In this document: positions 21,720 to 32,292 of the stretch, piece by piece
How the letters are laid out: each line of letters opens with the position of its first letter
How positions within the stretch are numbered: position 1 is the stretch's first letter
Assembly: GCA_032158295.1 (NCBI GenBank)
Contig: CM063243.1
Location: forward strand, 5,216,948-5,280,947
From: Pycnopodia helianthoides
Lineage: Eukaryota; Echinodermata; Asteroidea; Forcipulatida; Asteriidae
Reading direction: 5' to 3'
Length of the DNA stretch: 64,000 bases
Notes under the pieces: model-generated
The model's input: only the letters and a program-made list of their open reading frames with translations
What the model was told of the DNA's origin: nothing
Databases searched by the model: none
Position numbers and translations under genes: made by a program

Positions 21720-22435
21720 AGTGAAAGCCAATTGTCGCAAATGTTGTCATAACAATTACGGCTTTGGCCAATTAGTGCAAATATTGACTTCAACTATTAG
21801 ACTTTGGCATATTTTATGACCGTTCACAGTCCCAACCATAAGGCGTGATTTGTCACGGTTTTGTATACGCCATAGCAATTAGCGACAGACCTGAATTTCA
21901 GAAACCAGTCAGCGACTTTTGGCAATTATCCAAAATCTCGGGTCAAATCTCGAGTCTGGGGCAAAAAAACCCCCCTAAAAAACCAAAAAAAAACAACTGA
22001 CGGCAATCTTTACAACTAAGACCAAAAGACGTGGAATGTTCACTGGGGAAACGGCATGTCTGCACTGTCGGTTTATACCACCCCCCGCCCTCCATTCATT
22101 AGCTCTTGCACTTGGTTTGTTTATGACCATTTGACACAACACAATAAACGTTGTCAAGCGTGTGTTCTTTGTCGTCACATTAGGCATAATAAAACCCCAC
22201 TGAACGCAAATGCTGCTAAATTTACACTTGGGTATTTCCAACTTGAATTGCTCACAAAATTTTGATCGGTGGTTTCCCCTCCCCCTCATATTGTGTCTTC
22301 ATTGTGTTTTGGAAATCCCAGGAGTTCTTTAGGGGATTTTATTTTATTTTATTTTTTACTTATTTTTGTTTTACTTTATAATTTTATTTATTTATTACTA
22401 TTGTTATTATTTTGTTTGGGGGTGTACTATTCTAG

Positions 22436-22900
22436 TTTATAACACACCTCTTGCTAGTTCTGTATTCTAATTGGCTGAAACACGGTCAAGTGGGGTGAAC
22501 TATTATAGGCTAGTGCATGAGATTTGCACAACCATGAACTAGACATCGCACGCGCGTAGTTTGCGGGAAATAGTTCCCGAAGCGGGCAATAGTCTTTCAA
22601 TTTTTGACTGGTTACAGCGCTCTCAAGAGGTTGCCAGGCTCATGTTAATAAGAAAAAAGGCGGCGTCTGGATCGGATCACGGTAGTTTCTTTTCTTATTT
22701 CATATTTTGGAGCGAGTTGTGTTATAAAACACATATGGACTGCCATGATTCGGTCACTAGAGCTCGTCTATCCCCCCTCGGGCCTGTGAGTGACCAGAAG
22801 AGGGACCTAAATAGGTCCCTCTTCTGGTAACTCACAGACCCTCGGGGGAATAGACGTGCTCTAGTGACCTCATTGCCAGTCCATATGTGTATAATGTGTT
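22436..22900. mobile_element. Foldback element absent from copy A
   Basis: The sequence between GTACTATTCTAG and GTGTTAAAGGAAACAGG is absent at the matching point of copy A (near 850). Its right part, 22,723-22,900, is a hairpin with ~85-bp arms (ACACATATGGACTG..., CACTAGAGC, CAGAAGAGGGACCT and inverses). Confidence 0.85.
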
Positions 22901-23671
22901 AAAGGAAACAGGTATGTTAAAGTATGGACATATTTTGGGAACACCTTCTGCCACATATCGGCCATGTTCAAAATTACAAACCGGCTGAATGCTTAGGTTT
23001 GGTTTACATCAAATGGGGGTACATGGGTGGCAATTGGAGCAATCAACACTATAATACTTGCATACGTCTTATTTATTTTGACGTCTCTGTGTGGCTTTTC
23101 CGGCACGCTAGGCCGAAAAGACTTTGTAATTGTTCTTTTTGTTAGTTTTAATCTTTTCAAGGTCACTAAGGTCAATATTTTAGTCATAAATTACCACAGA
23201 TTTAACAAATTTAGCATAGACATACAACCAGTGATGCAGTTTTATACTCCTAAACAAAATTGGGAAAAGCTCCGGGTTCTGTTCATTAATTAAATAGACA
23301 CACGGACTTCTGTTGTTTTTAACAGTTTTTTCGTCGAGCATTATGGTCAGTTTTATATGTGTAGTTATAATATTATTTCAAATTTTATTCTTATAAGCAC
23401 CAAGTCTTCAAGAGATATGAAAAGCCGAAGTTGCTTCAATCGGACACGGCCAATATCAACAAAAGGCTACTGAAAGCACCTGTGACCCTTATTATGAATT
23501 AGGCCTAATATTGTCTCATGTAGAATCAATCCATGTATCCTATACATGTAAAATATAATCAGTCGTATAGGTGCTTTCTATGGGGGGATTTACACAGTTT
23601 CTACTGAACATTTTTCTCTCTTTATTTGTTTGTTTGTATGTAAGCTGTGTTTTTTTTGTTTTTGCAAACAG

Positions 23672-23757
23672 GTCCAGCTGGATTGGCGCAAGATATTGTA
23701 GCAAGGATGGTGTATTGGACAGACGAACTAGGTCACATTGCACGGATCCCCGTGTTA
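23672..23757 (+). pseudogene. LRP-like exon-3 remnant (copy C)
   Basis: After acceptor GCAAACAG the frame reads GPAGLAQDIVARMVYWTDEL then GHIARIPV, nearly identical to the intact exon 3. The second half of the exon is gone and unrelated sequence follows. Confidence 0.92.
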
Positions 23758-25005
23758 ATGTATTTTTGGAAACTAACATCTGATCGGTACAGAAAAATCT
23801 TCGCAGGGAAATTTACAACCAATGCCGGTGAAAGTTTTTTAAATTTCACTTTTTAAAAATATACGTATTTATTTATTTTATTATAGCAAATCAACTGTAC
23901 TGGTGCGACAGCACATTAGAAACAATTGAGCGAAAGGACCTCTTCGTCTACAGCCGGGAAGTTGTGATAGACCTAACTTCCTATGAAGGCAAATTTACAT
24001 CATTGATTTAGTCTTATCCAACGATAACCTGTATTGGTCTAATTTGGGGTAGTCTTACCATGCGTGCGCAATACCAATCGGTAAACAACAATCTGTATGT
24101 GGCATAGGCAAATTAGTGTATTTTTAAATCGTCCATAACATTTCTGGAACACTCTGGATGCCTCGAAAACATACACGAATGGACGCGGAAAATTGCAAAT
24201 TCTACACTCTAAAAACAAAAGTGCTAAATACTGGGTGCTAAGCAAGTGTGTGCACCTGAAGTGCACAAAGCAGCACCAATAGTGTTACATTTTCTCCCAC
24301 AAAGTAGAAGTGCTGAAAAGTACGTGCTGAATATGATTGCTGAATAGTGAGGCTTCCTTGACTGCACCTGAGGTGTTAAATTAACACTTTGTATACTGAA
24401 ATGGCAATACCAATTAGCACCTATCTTCGGTGTTATGCAAGACTGTTTTTGATTGGTCAATTGATGTGAGGTGATCACGCAATCTTTCGCCCGCCGCCAT
24501 GTTGATGCATATGCCCTGTGTAACTTTACACGATCGTTCAGCAAATTTGACAAGGTAAGCAAACAATAAATTGATTATTATACCCAAGATGGTTTTATTA
24601 TCATGCATGGATCACACTGAAGTTACACTTGCTTTTGTTGATGACAATATTTTAAACGATTTCGTCTAGTGAAAAGGCCCGTTCTGATTCAACATTGTTC
24701 ATGAATCATGTGCGTCGACTGCATGAGCATGCATGCATGGAGGCCATGGCTCGCGTGTCGTTAAACCTACACTGTACATGTACATTTGTACGTGAGGTCG
24801 AACGTATAGTCCAGCCCCATTCAACGTGCAGTAAAATCCTTCATTATGGGCCTGTGAATTTATATAACAAGTAGGATTTGATGAGTCGTAATCTGCATTT
24901 TATATTGCAATATAACTAATAAGCACAGGAGGCATACCCTAGATCTTTTATTAAACTCCTAGCTGAGTGATTTTCCATAGATTGAAAGGTCTAAATTGTT
25001 TTTAA

Positions 25006-25315
25006 CAGGTCACCACATTGCTTGAGGAAGTGCTGAGCAGTAATACCACAAAGCAGCCCACTCTCATTGCCTTTGTCGCCAAACCACAGATACATCAGAT
25101 CGTTTTGAAGATAAAGAACTACCGCTTCCCCCTTCCATCATCGAACATCACATCAGCTGTGGATATACTCTTCAAGAGCCACTGCACCTTCAACTTTGAA
25201 TATTCTGCTCAACTACCCAACTTCTTTGGCTACCTGCATACTCAGATATACTCAGGCAATATTCAGGCAAGGTGCCACCACGAGTCATTGAATTTATAGC
25301 CAGGGCACTCAAGGT
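25006..25315 (+). pseudogene. Captured exon-like ORF inside the inner element
   Basis: After a good acceptor (TTTTTAACAG) the frame is open: TTLLEEVLSSNTTKQPTLIA, then KNYRFPLPSSNITSAVD and FNFEYSAQLPNFFGYLHTQ. A one-base shift after NIQ is followed by VPPRVIEFIARALK and a possible donor (AAG|GTACTG). The composition is protein-like and unlike the surroundings. I do not recognise a named family; it may be a fragment of a host gene carried by the element. Confidence 0.55.
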
Positions 25316-25747
25316 ACTGTGAGTGCTCATCACATGGAGAGTTTGAAGCATTGTTAGTATCTTGTTCCTTTAGTTTGGTGTTTTTATACATTTGAAGCTT
25401 TCGGATTTCAAAACAAGGAATCTGAGTGTTAACTTCTAATAAGAGTGAAGTTGGTTTGAGGTGATTTATTGCTGTATTATGTTGATAGAAGACAATTAAT
25501 CATTCTGTATTTCAGATACACATTTTAAATCATTCTCTTAAATCAAAATAGGCAAGTGTTTTTTGTACAACTTTTGAAACTATAACCAGGAAACCTAAAT
25601 TTAACATGAAGGTTCCCAGCCTTGTTTTAAGCCTACAATTCTGATGGCAGAAATCTAAATTTAGGACTTGAGACACCAGTTTGAGAGTAAATTGTGTGGC
25701 ATATACCTAAGACTACTTTTAATTGCGGTGCTTTTGTTAATTTATAC

Positions 25748-25944
25748 CAGGGCCCAATTTCATAGAGCTGCTTAAGCAAAAAAAGTAGCTAAGCACAGCA
25801 AAATAATGCTTACCAGAATAAGGTTACCAGCCAAACTACCATACCACATGTGCAATTTGTGACTGGTGCCCTGCTTATTTCTGCTTAGCAGGCAATTGTT
25901 AAGCAATATTTTGTGCTTAAGCAGCTCTATGAAATTGGACCCTG
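25748..25944. mobile_element. MITE, GGGCCCAATTTCATAGAGCTGC family, copy 1
   Basis: Ends AGGGCCCAATTTCATAGAGC and GCTCTATGAAATTGGACCCT are inverted repeats. The interior has CTTAAGCA, CAGAATAAGGTTACCAGCC. A second copy is at 42,046-42,246 and a related one at 31,320-31,582. Nested inside the 3.25-kb element. Confidence 0.9.
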
Positions 25945-26809
25945 AACTTTGGGGCATTGTATTCATGAAAAAAAAAGATAATGATATACTGTTTTTTTTG
26001 GAAAGAAACAGTCTCTTAATATTATAAATACAATTTTCAATTAGGCTAGACAAAAAAGTAGTTGTGTTTGCTATTGCCACACACCCTTTCACAAAAAAAT
26101 CAAGTAAATCTTTGTTATAAAAAACCCAGAAATAGTACCCACGTTCTTTCAAACGTAATAGGAAACACAGCTGTTGTTTTGTTTGGCCTTACAACAAATG
26201 TGTTTTTTAATGCTGGATTTCCACACTGTTTGGGCCTACTTGATAGTCATTGATATATTGTTGGAGTGTGTAAAGAGTCAAGTTGATTTGATGTGATGAA
26301 AACTTATGCTGTATAATTTTGGTAGGGATTTAACCTGTTCTGTGTCAACCTTCAGTTAGAAAATCTCAGGGGCAGATCCAGAGGCGAGATATTGGGGGTC
26401 AAACACCTCCCTTAATCTAGGCCATTATGTTTTAGTTTATGCTAACAGTCTTATTTACAAGCTGATTTCATGTGTCTGTTTTGGGGAGTTTTTTGGGTCT
26501 TGTTTATTATGCTGGGGTGGTCTTTTGGCTTTTGCACTGAAATAATCAGACCAGGGTCACTGCAGAAACTAGTTAGTGATAAGAAACAAAATTTGAAACA
26601 AATCTGTAAAGCCTGGATACCCCCCCCCCCTCTGTAAAAATTAATGGATCTTATAATATTTAGAGAAGTTTATATATGTACGTTCATGTGTTGCGACTGA
26701 ACTTCTCAAATTTAATATGTTCTCATGTTTCTGATAATAAAATTTTACATAAACATGTACATGTAACTCAGTTGAGTACTTTATTTTGTGTCCTAGAGTT
26801 GCTGAAAAT

Positions 26810-27325
26810 AGCACCTAAAGTGCTCTAGCTTAGCTCTTATAGGTGCAGCACCTCAATGGCAGTAGCACCTAAAGTGCTCTAGTTTAGCTCTTATGGGTGC
26901 AGCACCTCAATGGCAGTAGCACCTAAAGTGCTCTAGTTTAGCTCTTATGGGTGCAGCACCTCAATGGCAGTAGCACCTAAAGTGCTCTAGTTTAGCTCTT
27001 ATGGGTGCAGCACCTCAATGGCAGTAGCACCTAAAGTGCTCTAGTTTAGCTCTTATGGGTGCAGCACCTCAATGGCAGTAGCACCTAAAGTGCTCTAGTT
27101 TAGCTCTTATGGGTGCAGCACCTCAATGGCAGTAGCACCTAAAGTGCTCTAGTTTAGCTCTTATGGGTGCAGCACCTCAATGGCAGTAGCACCTAAAGTG
27201 CTCTAGTTTAGCTCTTATGGGTGCAGCACCTCAATGGCAGTAGCACCTAAAGTGCTCTAGTTTAGCTCTTATGGGTGCAGCACCTCAATGACAGTAGCAC
27301 CTAAAGTGCTCTAGTTTAGCTCTTT
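26810..27325. repeat. 54-bp satellite, about 9.6 copies
   Basis: GCACCTAAAGTGC recurs every 54 bases from 26,811 to 27,297, with almost identical units. Each unit also holds GGTGCAGCACCTC, so it can fold on itself. Located at the subterminal part of the TIR element, as expected for transposase-binding or expanded subterminal repeats. Confidence 0.97.
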
Positions 27326-27794
27326 CTGAGTGCTACTATTGTAGCACGCATGCTCGTGCTAAACCAGCACTCCAAGTGCAGTCACTATACAACCTCTTAA
27401 AAGTGCTAAATATTGAATCTTTAAGTGTTAGAATTAGCACTTCAATTTTTAGAGTGTACAACCATTGACTTTTCAAGCACTAGAGATCACTGCATGGAAA
27501 ACCACTAAAATCATTAAAAAAAAATTACGTATTTCCCTCGAAATTATAAGACTATCTTGCGTGCGCGAATTATTCTGTTCTCCGGTAATGGTCAGTTTCG
27601 GCGGCCGACGCTGTGCACACAAGATTTTATCGCTGCTGCGCGGTTCTTTTGATGTTGGGTTCGTTCGAACTCCATGTATTTCCTTCCTCCATGGTCTTAC
27701 GCTACTTCGAGTGTCTAAGAGCGGCGTAGGGGAGCGTCATTACGGTCCTGCAATATTCCAAACAGCTGCGGGGATTCACATAATACGAAGGTTT

Positions 27795-28003
27795 CACTCT
27801 AAAACCTCATGTGACACCTCATGTGACAGAACTGACCCGGATTCCGGGTCCTAGGGTATACCTGACCCATTTTCGGGTCAGGCTGACCCGGAAAGTGGTA
27901 TAAAATTTGAATTTTAACTAGCATTCTGCGTCAGTTTGACCCATTTCTGGGTAATTTCAGGACCCGGATTCGGGCCAATTTTGACCCGGTAGTTATTAGA
28001 GTG
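27795..28003. mobile_element. Small MITE with CACTCTAAAA ends and GACCCGG repeats
   Basis: Starts CACTCTAAAAC and ends TTAGAGTG. The interior has several GACCCGGATTCCGGGTC-like inverted words. It lies just inside the intron after the exon-5 remnant donor. Its ends resemble those of the 3.25-kb element, so both may use one transposase. Confidence 0.75.
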
Positions 28004-31000
28004 TAGGATATTCTTCATAACAAATCTTGCAATACAATATACTTTACGGAAAATATAAACACGTACAGACAAAATTTGAAAAAGGTACTTAAATGCTAGC
28101 ACCGGATCTAGTTTCAAATTTCCTTCTCCACAGTGCATTTCGCTCAAGTTTATTTCGGCAGTCTCCTTTCCGGACCCCACCCCCTACCAACATCTGTTCC
28201 CCTTCTGGTTTTGCCCTTTCATTACCCCCCCCCCCCTTCCCTATAAGAACTATACACATATCGCTTCAAACGTTCTTTAAAGCTTTAGTTTCCATACATG
28301 ATTCTCCATTAACAAGGGAAGAATGTTATAATACTACAGTCACTCCCGTTAATACGAGGTCCGCCGGACTAGCCCGTTTTCCTCGTTATATCCGAAGCTC
28401 GTAATATCCGATCACGGTGATAATCAATGCACTATGCACAAAGTGCATGACATAATGGCTGCACGTGTATAACTAAAGCTTTTTGAACACTTTGAGTGAG
28501 CTCCGGAAACCATCAATAAATGTTTTTTTTGTGGGCACACTAGTCTTATCTTAATGGTCTGTTTACACAAGGCTACATGTATGATTCACTTTTCCCCTGC
28601 ACACAATATTATTCACTTTCACTATTCACTAAAGCTGAATTACACCTTATAACAATACATGTGCTAATGATGAACCCTGATGCATTGTGAGATTAAAAGT
28701 AACTATTAAAGCCTGCCCTCTTTAGAAAATTGTGCTTTTAGAAGAGTTATACTGCCCGCTTTTGACTTGAAAAGGAATGGGCTGTGTTCACAGTCTACAA
28801 TTACCATTGTATACAGTGTATTGGGCATGGTAACACGTGTTTCATTGGTAACACGCATTACTAGTAACACGCGTTACAATTTTTGAAGGCTCATTGTGAA
28901 GTGTTGGTTAAGAATGTATCTAAATTTTTACTATTTTTACATGAGCCCCTACTAGTAGGAGGAAAATTATAAGTTGCATCAGTTGAGACCAGGTTATTTA
29001 GTAATTATATTTAAAAAAAAAAGGTGTATTTTGGTAACACGCGTTACACTCTCTGAGAGTACCTCAAACAAAGTATTGATACAAATGTACATTGAGTTGT
29101 ATTAAAATTTTACATGCTGTTTCTAAAAGAACACTACCCATACTTATTTACATTGATATATTTTTTAAGAAGATTGATCGTGACCCTTAAAATAGGGCAA
29201 ATTGGTAAAAACATAAAAAACACTACTTTTTCCCCATCAAAGTGCACTCTATTGGAAAAGTAAAATTTGTTCAGTTAACAATATCCAAACAGAATTTTTT
29301 TTCCCCCTGACACTTGCATGTGTTTGGAATGATATAAAGATAAAAATTCAGTTCTGGTAGCAATTTCATTTTTTTTTAATAGAAAATTTCACCTTTTCAT
29401 GGAATTGCCCATAAGTGAACGATTTGGACACCAAGTTTTTTAATTTCCAGCAAATTTTGACACCCTCTTACCAAATCTTGGCTAAAACCTTGAGTAGGCT
29501 ACAGGTTCGTACTTACTACATAATTATGAGCTTGCTACAATGCTAGCAATAGCTATTGCTAGCCAAGTATGAGTACAATATTATTACCCAGGAAAAGGGT
29601 AATATCAAGGGAATTTGGAATGTTATAAATCATTATACTCCGTTGAGGGTCAGAGAATTGACAAAGAAATTGCTAAATGTGTTTAATGAGTATTTTGTTA
29701 AGGGCAAGGTACACTTTTGGTAATCACTCCACAAGTTAATGGCCATAAAACTTACTTGGTTATGGTAAAGACTAAAGACTAAGAAAGGGCACTGGATAGC
29801 TCAGTTTATGGTGACCCCCCCCCCTGTGAATTTGTGTGCTTGAGAGGATTTTTAGGGGGGTACTTTCGTACAAAAGGAAAATGGTGCGTTAAAATAATAT
29901 GTCAACATTTTGAGAATTTGGATACCCTGTGCCAGTGTGCTCTGCCCCATATCGGAATTGGTTTATGGACCTAACAACGAGTCACCACACTGCAGTTCCA
30001 GTACACTACATTACATGAACGTCACATTCACAATCAGTATGGTATTTTCCCTGACCAAATAAATGTTAAAACCCAAATTTAGCCTAAAATGTGAATCAAC
30101 AATCGTACTTACCGACCTATCCCGATTCTATAATCTTAATCATTTGTTGAATGGGTGTCCTGGTCACTTTCGTCCATCCAAAAAAGGCTGAATTTATCAT
30201 TATCGCCATGCACCTGCTAGAAAATTTGGTGACCAATTTTACAGAGAATGCCTCGAAAAATAGACCCGGCCTCTTAACTCCAGCTAATCTTTATACGCTT
30301 AATCCTGACTCAACCACCAATACCACCCATGAAAACCTGAAGATTGAAAATAACATTTGAAAACTATTTGCAATTAATTTACGCACCAGCTGCGATGTTG
30401 AAATTGAGATTTACCTCTTCTTAAAATAAAAATAGTCCCCAAAGTTATGCCGTTTTACATCCTTGCAATTTTGTATCAGCGCGCCTCTCCGTTAAAGTTG
30501 AAGTACGCCCTCTATTGCTGAACATAATCATTAATAAAACTCGACAAAAAAACATCCCAATTTCAGGGCAAACATAGCTTTCGGTTCCGATGATCACTGT
30601 ATTTGTTACTGGTACGTAAACACCTAACAATGAAATTAATAAAAATGCTCCTACATCTGCCACGACTACAATTGCAACTTTTATCATTGGAAGTCAAAAA
30701 TCTGGTTGATTATGTGTAAGAACTACTTGCCAGTTGAGGGCGCTAAACATGTTTTGTAATTTTTATGGAGGTAAGTCGTCTGTTAAAAAAGTTTTCTGTA
30801 AAGTTGATAAATTTGTGAATTTCTTTGAAAACTTCGTGTGCTTTTAAGGACTCTTGCTGTCGTGAGATTAACATCGTTATTTTCCTGACCTATACGTTTA
30901 AGTTTTGTATTAAATGTTAAGTTTTTGGTCTGTTTAGTGTTTGTGACACGACATTTTGGCAGACAACACAAAAAACGGTGCAGACGAGACTTCCATGTCA

Positions 31001-32100
31001 CACAGCTTGCGGGCCTTTTAATTTTTGTTTGTGTTCCCATCCAAATTAAACGTCCCAAAAATTGGGCCAATTTCAATGCCCTGTGACAATGCTACTGCCA
31101 TGCCTGCTAGGGATCTGTCTGCTTACTGACCTGTTTAGTTTGCTGTTTTCAAATCACTTTGGCAAACAAAAATAAAAGCTTATTTATTGGCTTTCCTTTG
31201 CCATGCTAATGTTTTACTGTTGCACATCTCATTAGTCATAGTCATACATACTACCAAGGAGTATGATACTACATAGTGGTATTGGTATTGGTATTGCCAC
31301 TGTAATTCAGATACACACAGAGCCAGAGCCCAGTTTCATGGTTCGGCTTACTGTAGTTTAAGTGAATGCTTACAGAAGCAGGAAGATTCCGCGCTTCTTA
31401 TTTAGCATGTTTCACAGGTTAGCAAGGGCAGGCGCATTCATGTTATTATTACAAGACATTATTTGCTTACAACTAATATAAGTTACACAGCTAGCGCAGA
31501 AATTTGGCGCTTGCCCTGTAAGCGGAGAATTGGTGATCGTAAGCGCAGAATTCAGCGGTAAGCCGTGAAATTGGGTCCGGTTTCTGTAGTGTATACAGCA
31601 CATGTGAATAGATGTGATACATAGGGGGGCCTACTGTAGTGTCGGAATGATGGGTACTTCTAGTACTACACTAGTATGGACGAAGTCATAAAAATTCACC
31701 CTTCTGATTGTATTTTTATCATTCAAACCCAACAAGGTCATGGTCTCAAAAACTCCACAATAAGCACTCCGCACTAATGACGTCACTTTTGCGCAAATTA
31801 CCGGCTGTATGTTCAGAAAATTTGGCACGTTTGTGTGAGATCAGGGTACTTAGCTTCTATTTTTAGCATTAGTGCAGAGTGCTATTGTGACTGTGAGCTT
31901 TTTGAAACAACTCCTAGGACAAACAAATTTTAAATCCGCCTGTCCCCCCCCCCCCCCACTTCATGTATTCACTCGCACTGCCCACACTACTATACTAAGT
32001 ACCAAATACATCGTATCATACAGTGAAATGACTTGATGCTGTGAATGTTGTTTTGTAGTGAGTTTCAACATGTTTTTTTTTTTTCCTGATACCACCCATC
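28004..32100. other. Intergenic region before WDR27
   Basis: No convincing exon. Seen here: a C tract at 28,226; a paragraph CGTTAATACGAGGTCCGCCG at 28,347; repeated palindromic GTAACACGCGTTAC words at 28,830-28,880 and 29,034; a worn MITE fragment at 29,700-29,780; an inverted-end element at 31,320-31,582; a C tract at 31,946. The WDR27 promoter should lie in its right part but no core element is recognised. Confidence 0.5.
31320..31582. mobile_element. MITE related to the GGGCCCAATTTCAT family
   Basis: Left AGAGCCCAGTTTCATGGTTC and right GCCGTGAAATTGGGTCC are imperfect inverted ends, with TTACAG/GTAAGC words inside. Confidence 0.6.
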
Positions 32101-32154
32101 AGGTAAACAAATCATGCAGCCCACAACTATCATGGCTATGCAGCATGATCAGGA

Positions 32155-32292
32155 ATGATGGCAGCACACCAGACTACACTCTTCACACCATTTGCTCCTT
32201 CGCATCTACAGCTGGGATGCAATGGTGTCTTCCTGGCCTTGCCGGTTGAAAAATCTCTGGGGATCTGGTCGCTACAGAGCCTGGCCTCTAAG
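32155..32292 (+). CDS. WDR27: WDR27 exon 1
   Basis: MMAAHQTTLF, then LQLGCNGVFLALPVEKSLGI and WSLQSLASK. Corresponds to the first propeller strand set. In-frame TGA at 32,146 precedes the ATG pair. Donor AAG|GTACAA, phase 0. Confidence 0.88.

Larger units (their letters stand above)
21720..23757 (+). repeat. Segmental duplicate (copy C) of 79-1695
   Basis: Collinear with copy A across about 1.6 kb, with an extra ~455-bp element at 22,436-22,890. Both copies stop matching the intact receptor at the same codon after IP(M/V), so they share an already truncated ancestor. Confidence 0.92.
24203..27458. mobile_element. Inner 3.25-kb element, TIR TACACTCTAAAAA
   Basis: Starts TACACTCTAAAAAC..GTGCTAA and ends with the inverse TTAGCAC..TTTTTAGAGTGTA. 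The terminal match is perfect for 13 bases and continues with GTGCTAA after a short gap. Possible TA duplication. The interior contains words with GTGC/GCAC, a captured exon-like ORF at 25.0 kb, a smaller MITE at 25.75 kb and a 54-bp satellite near the right end. No transposase recognised, so it is probably non-autonomous. Confidence 0.88.
24059..27693. mobile_element. Outer insertion with 7-bp target duplication
   Basis: GTCTTAC occurs at 24,052-24,058 and again at 27,694-27,700, and the inserted block begins and ends with CATG. Removing the block and one repeat rejoins the exon-5 remnant. The outer flanks (about 145 and 235 bases) contain GCGTGCGC words and no transposase. A 7-8 bp duplication fits hAT or P-type elements; the class is unproven. 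Confidence 0.8.
23887..27790 (+). pseudogene. LRP-like exon-5 remnant split by an insertion (copy C)
   Basis: Left part 23,887-24,058: ANQLYWCDSTLETIERKDLF, then a TAG and a frameshift before SNDNLYWSN. Right part 27,694-27,790: RVSKSGVGERHYGPAIFQ and GGIHI, also with a one-base shift near its end. Together they correspond to receptor exon 5 at 12,802-13,062. Exon 4 is absent. The middle is a 3,635-bp insertion. Clearly non-functional. Confidence 0.93.

Noticed and set aside
22561..22830. 89-codon open frame near 22.6 kb
   Set aside because: It runs through a foldback element with a long hairpin; not conserved in the duplicate block.
26810..27325. CRISPR-like array
   Set aside because: The repeats are contiguous 54-bp units without unique spacers, in an animal genome and inside a transposon.
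27465..27854. 129-codon open frame
   Set aside because: It fuses transposon flank, a receptor exon-5 remnant and a MITE by chance.
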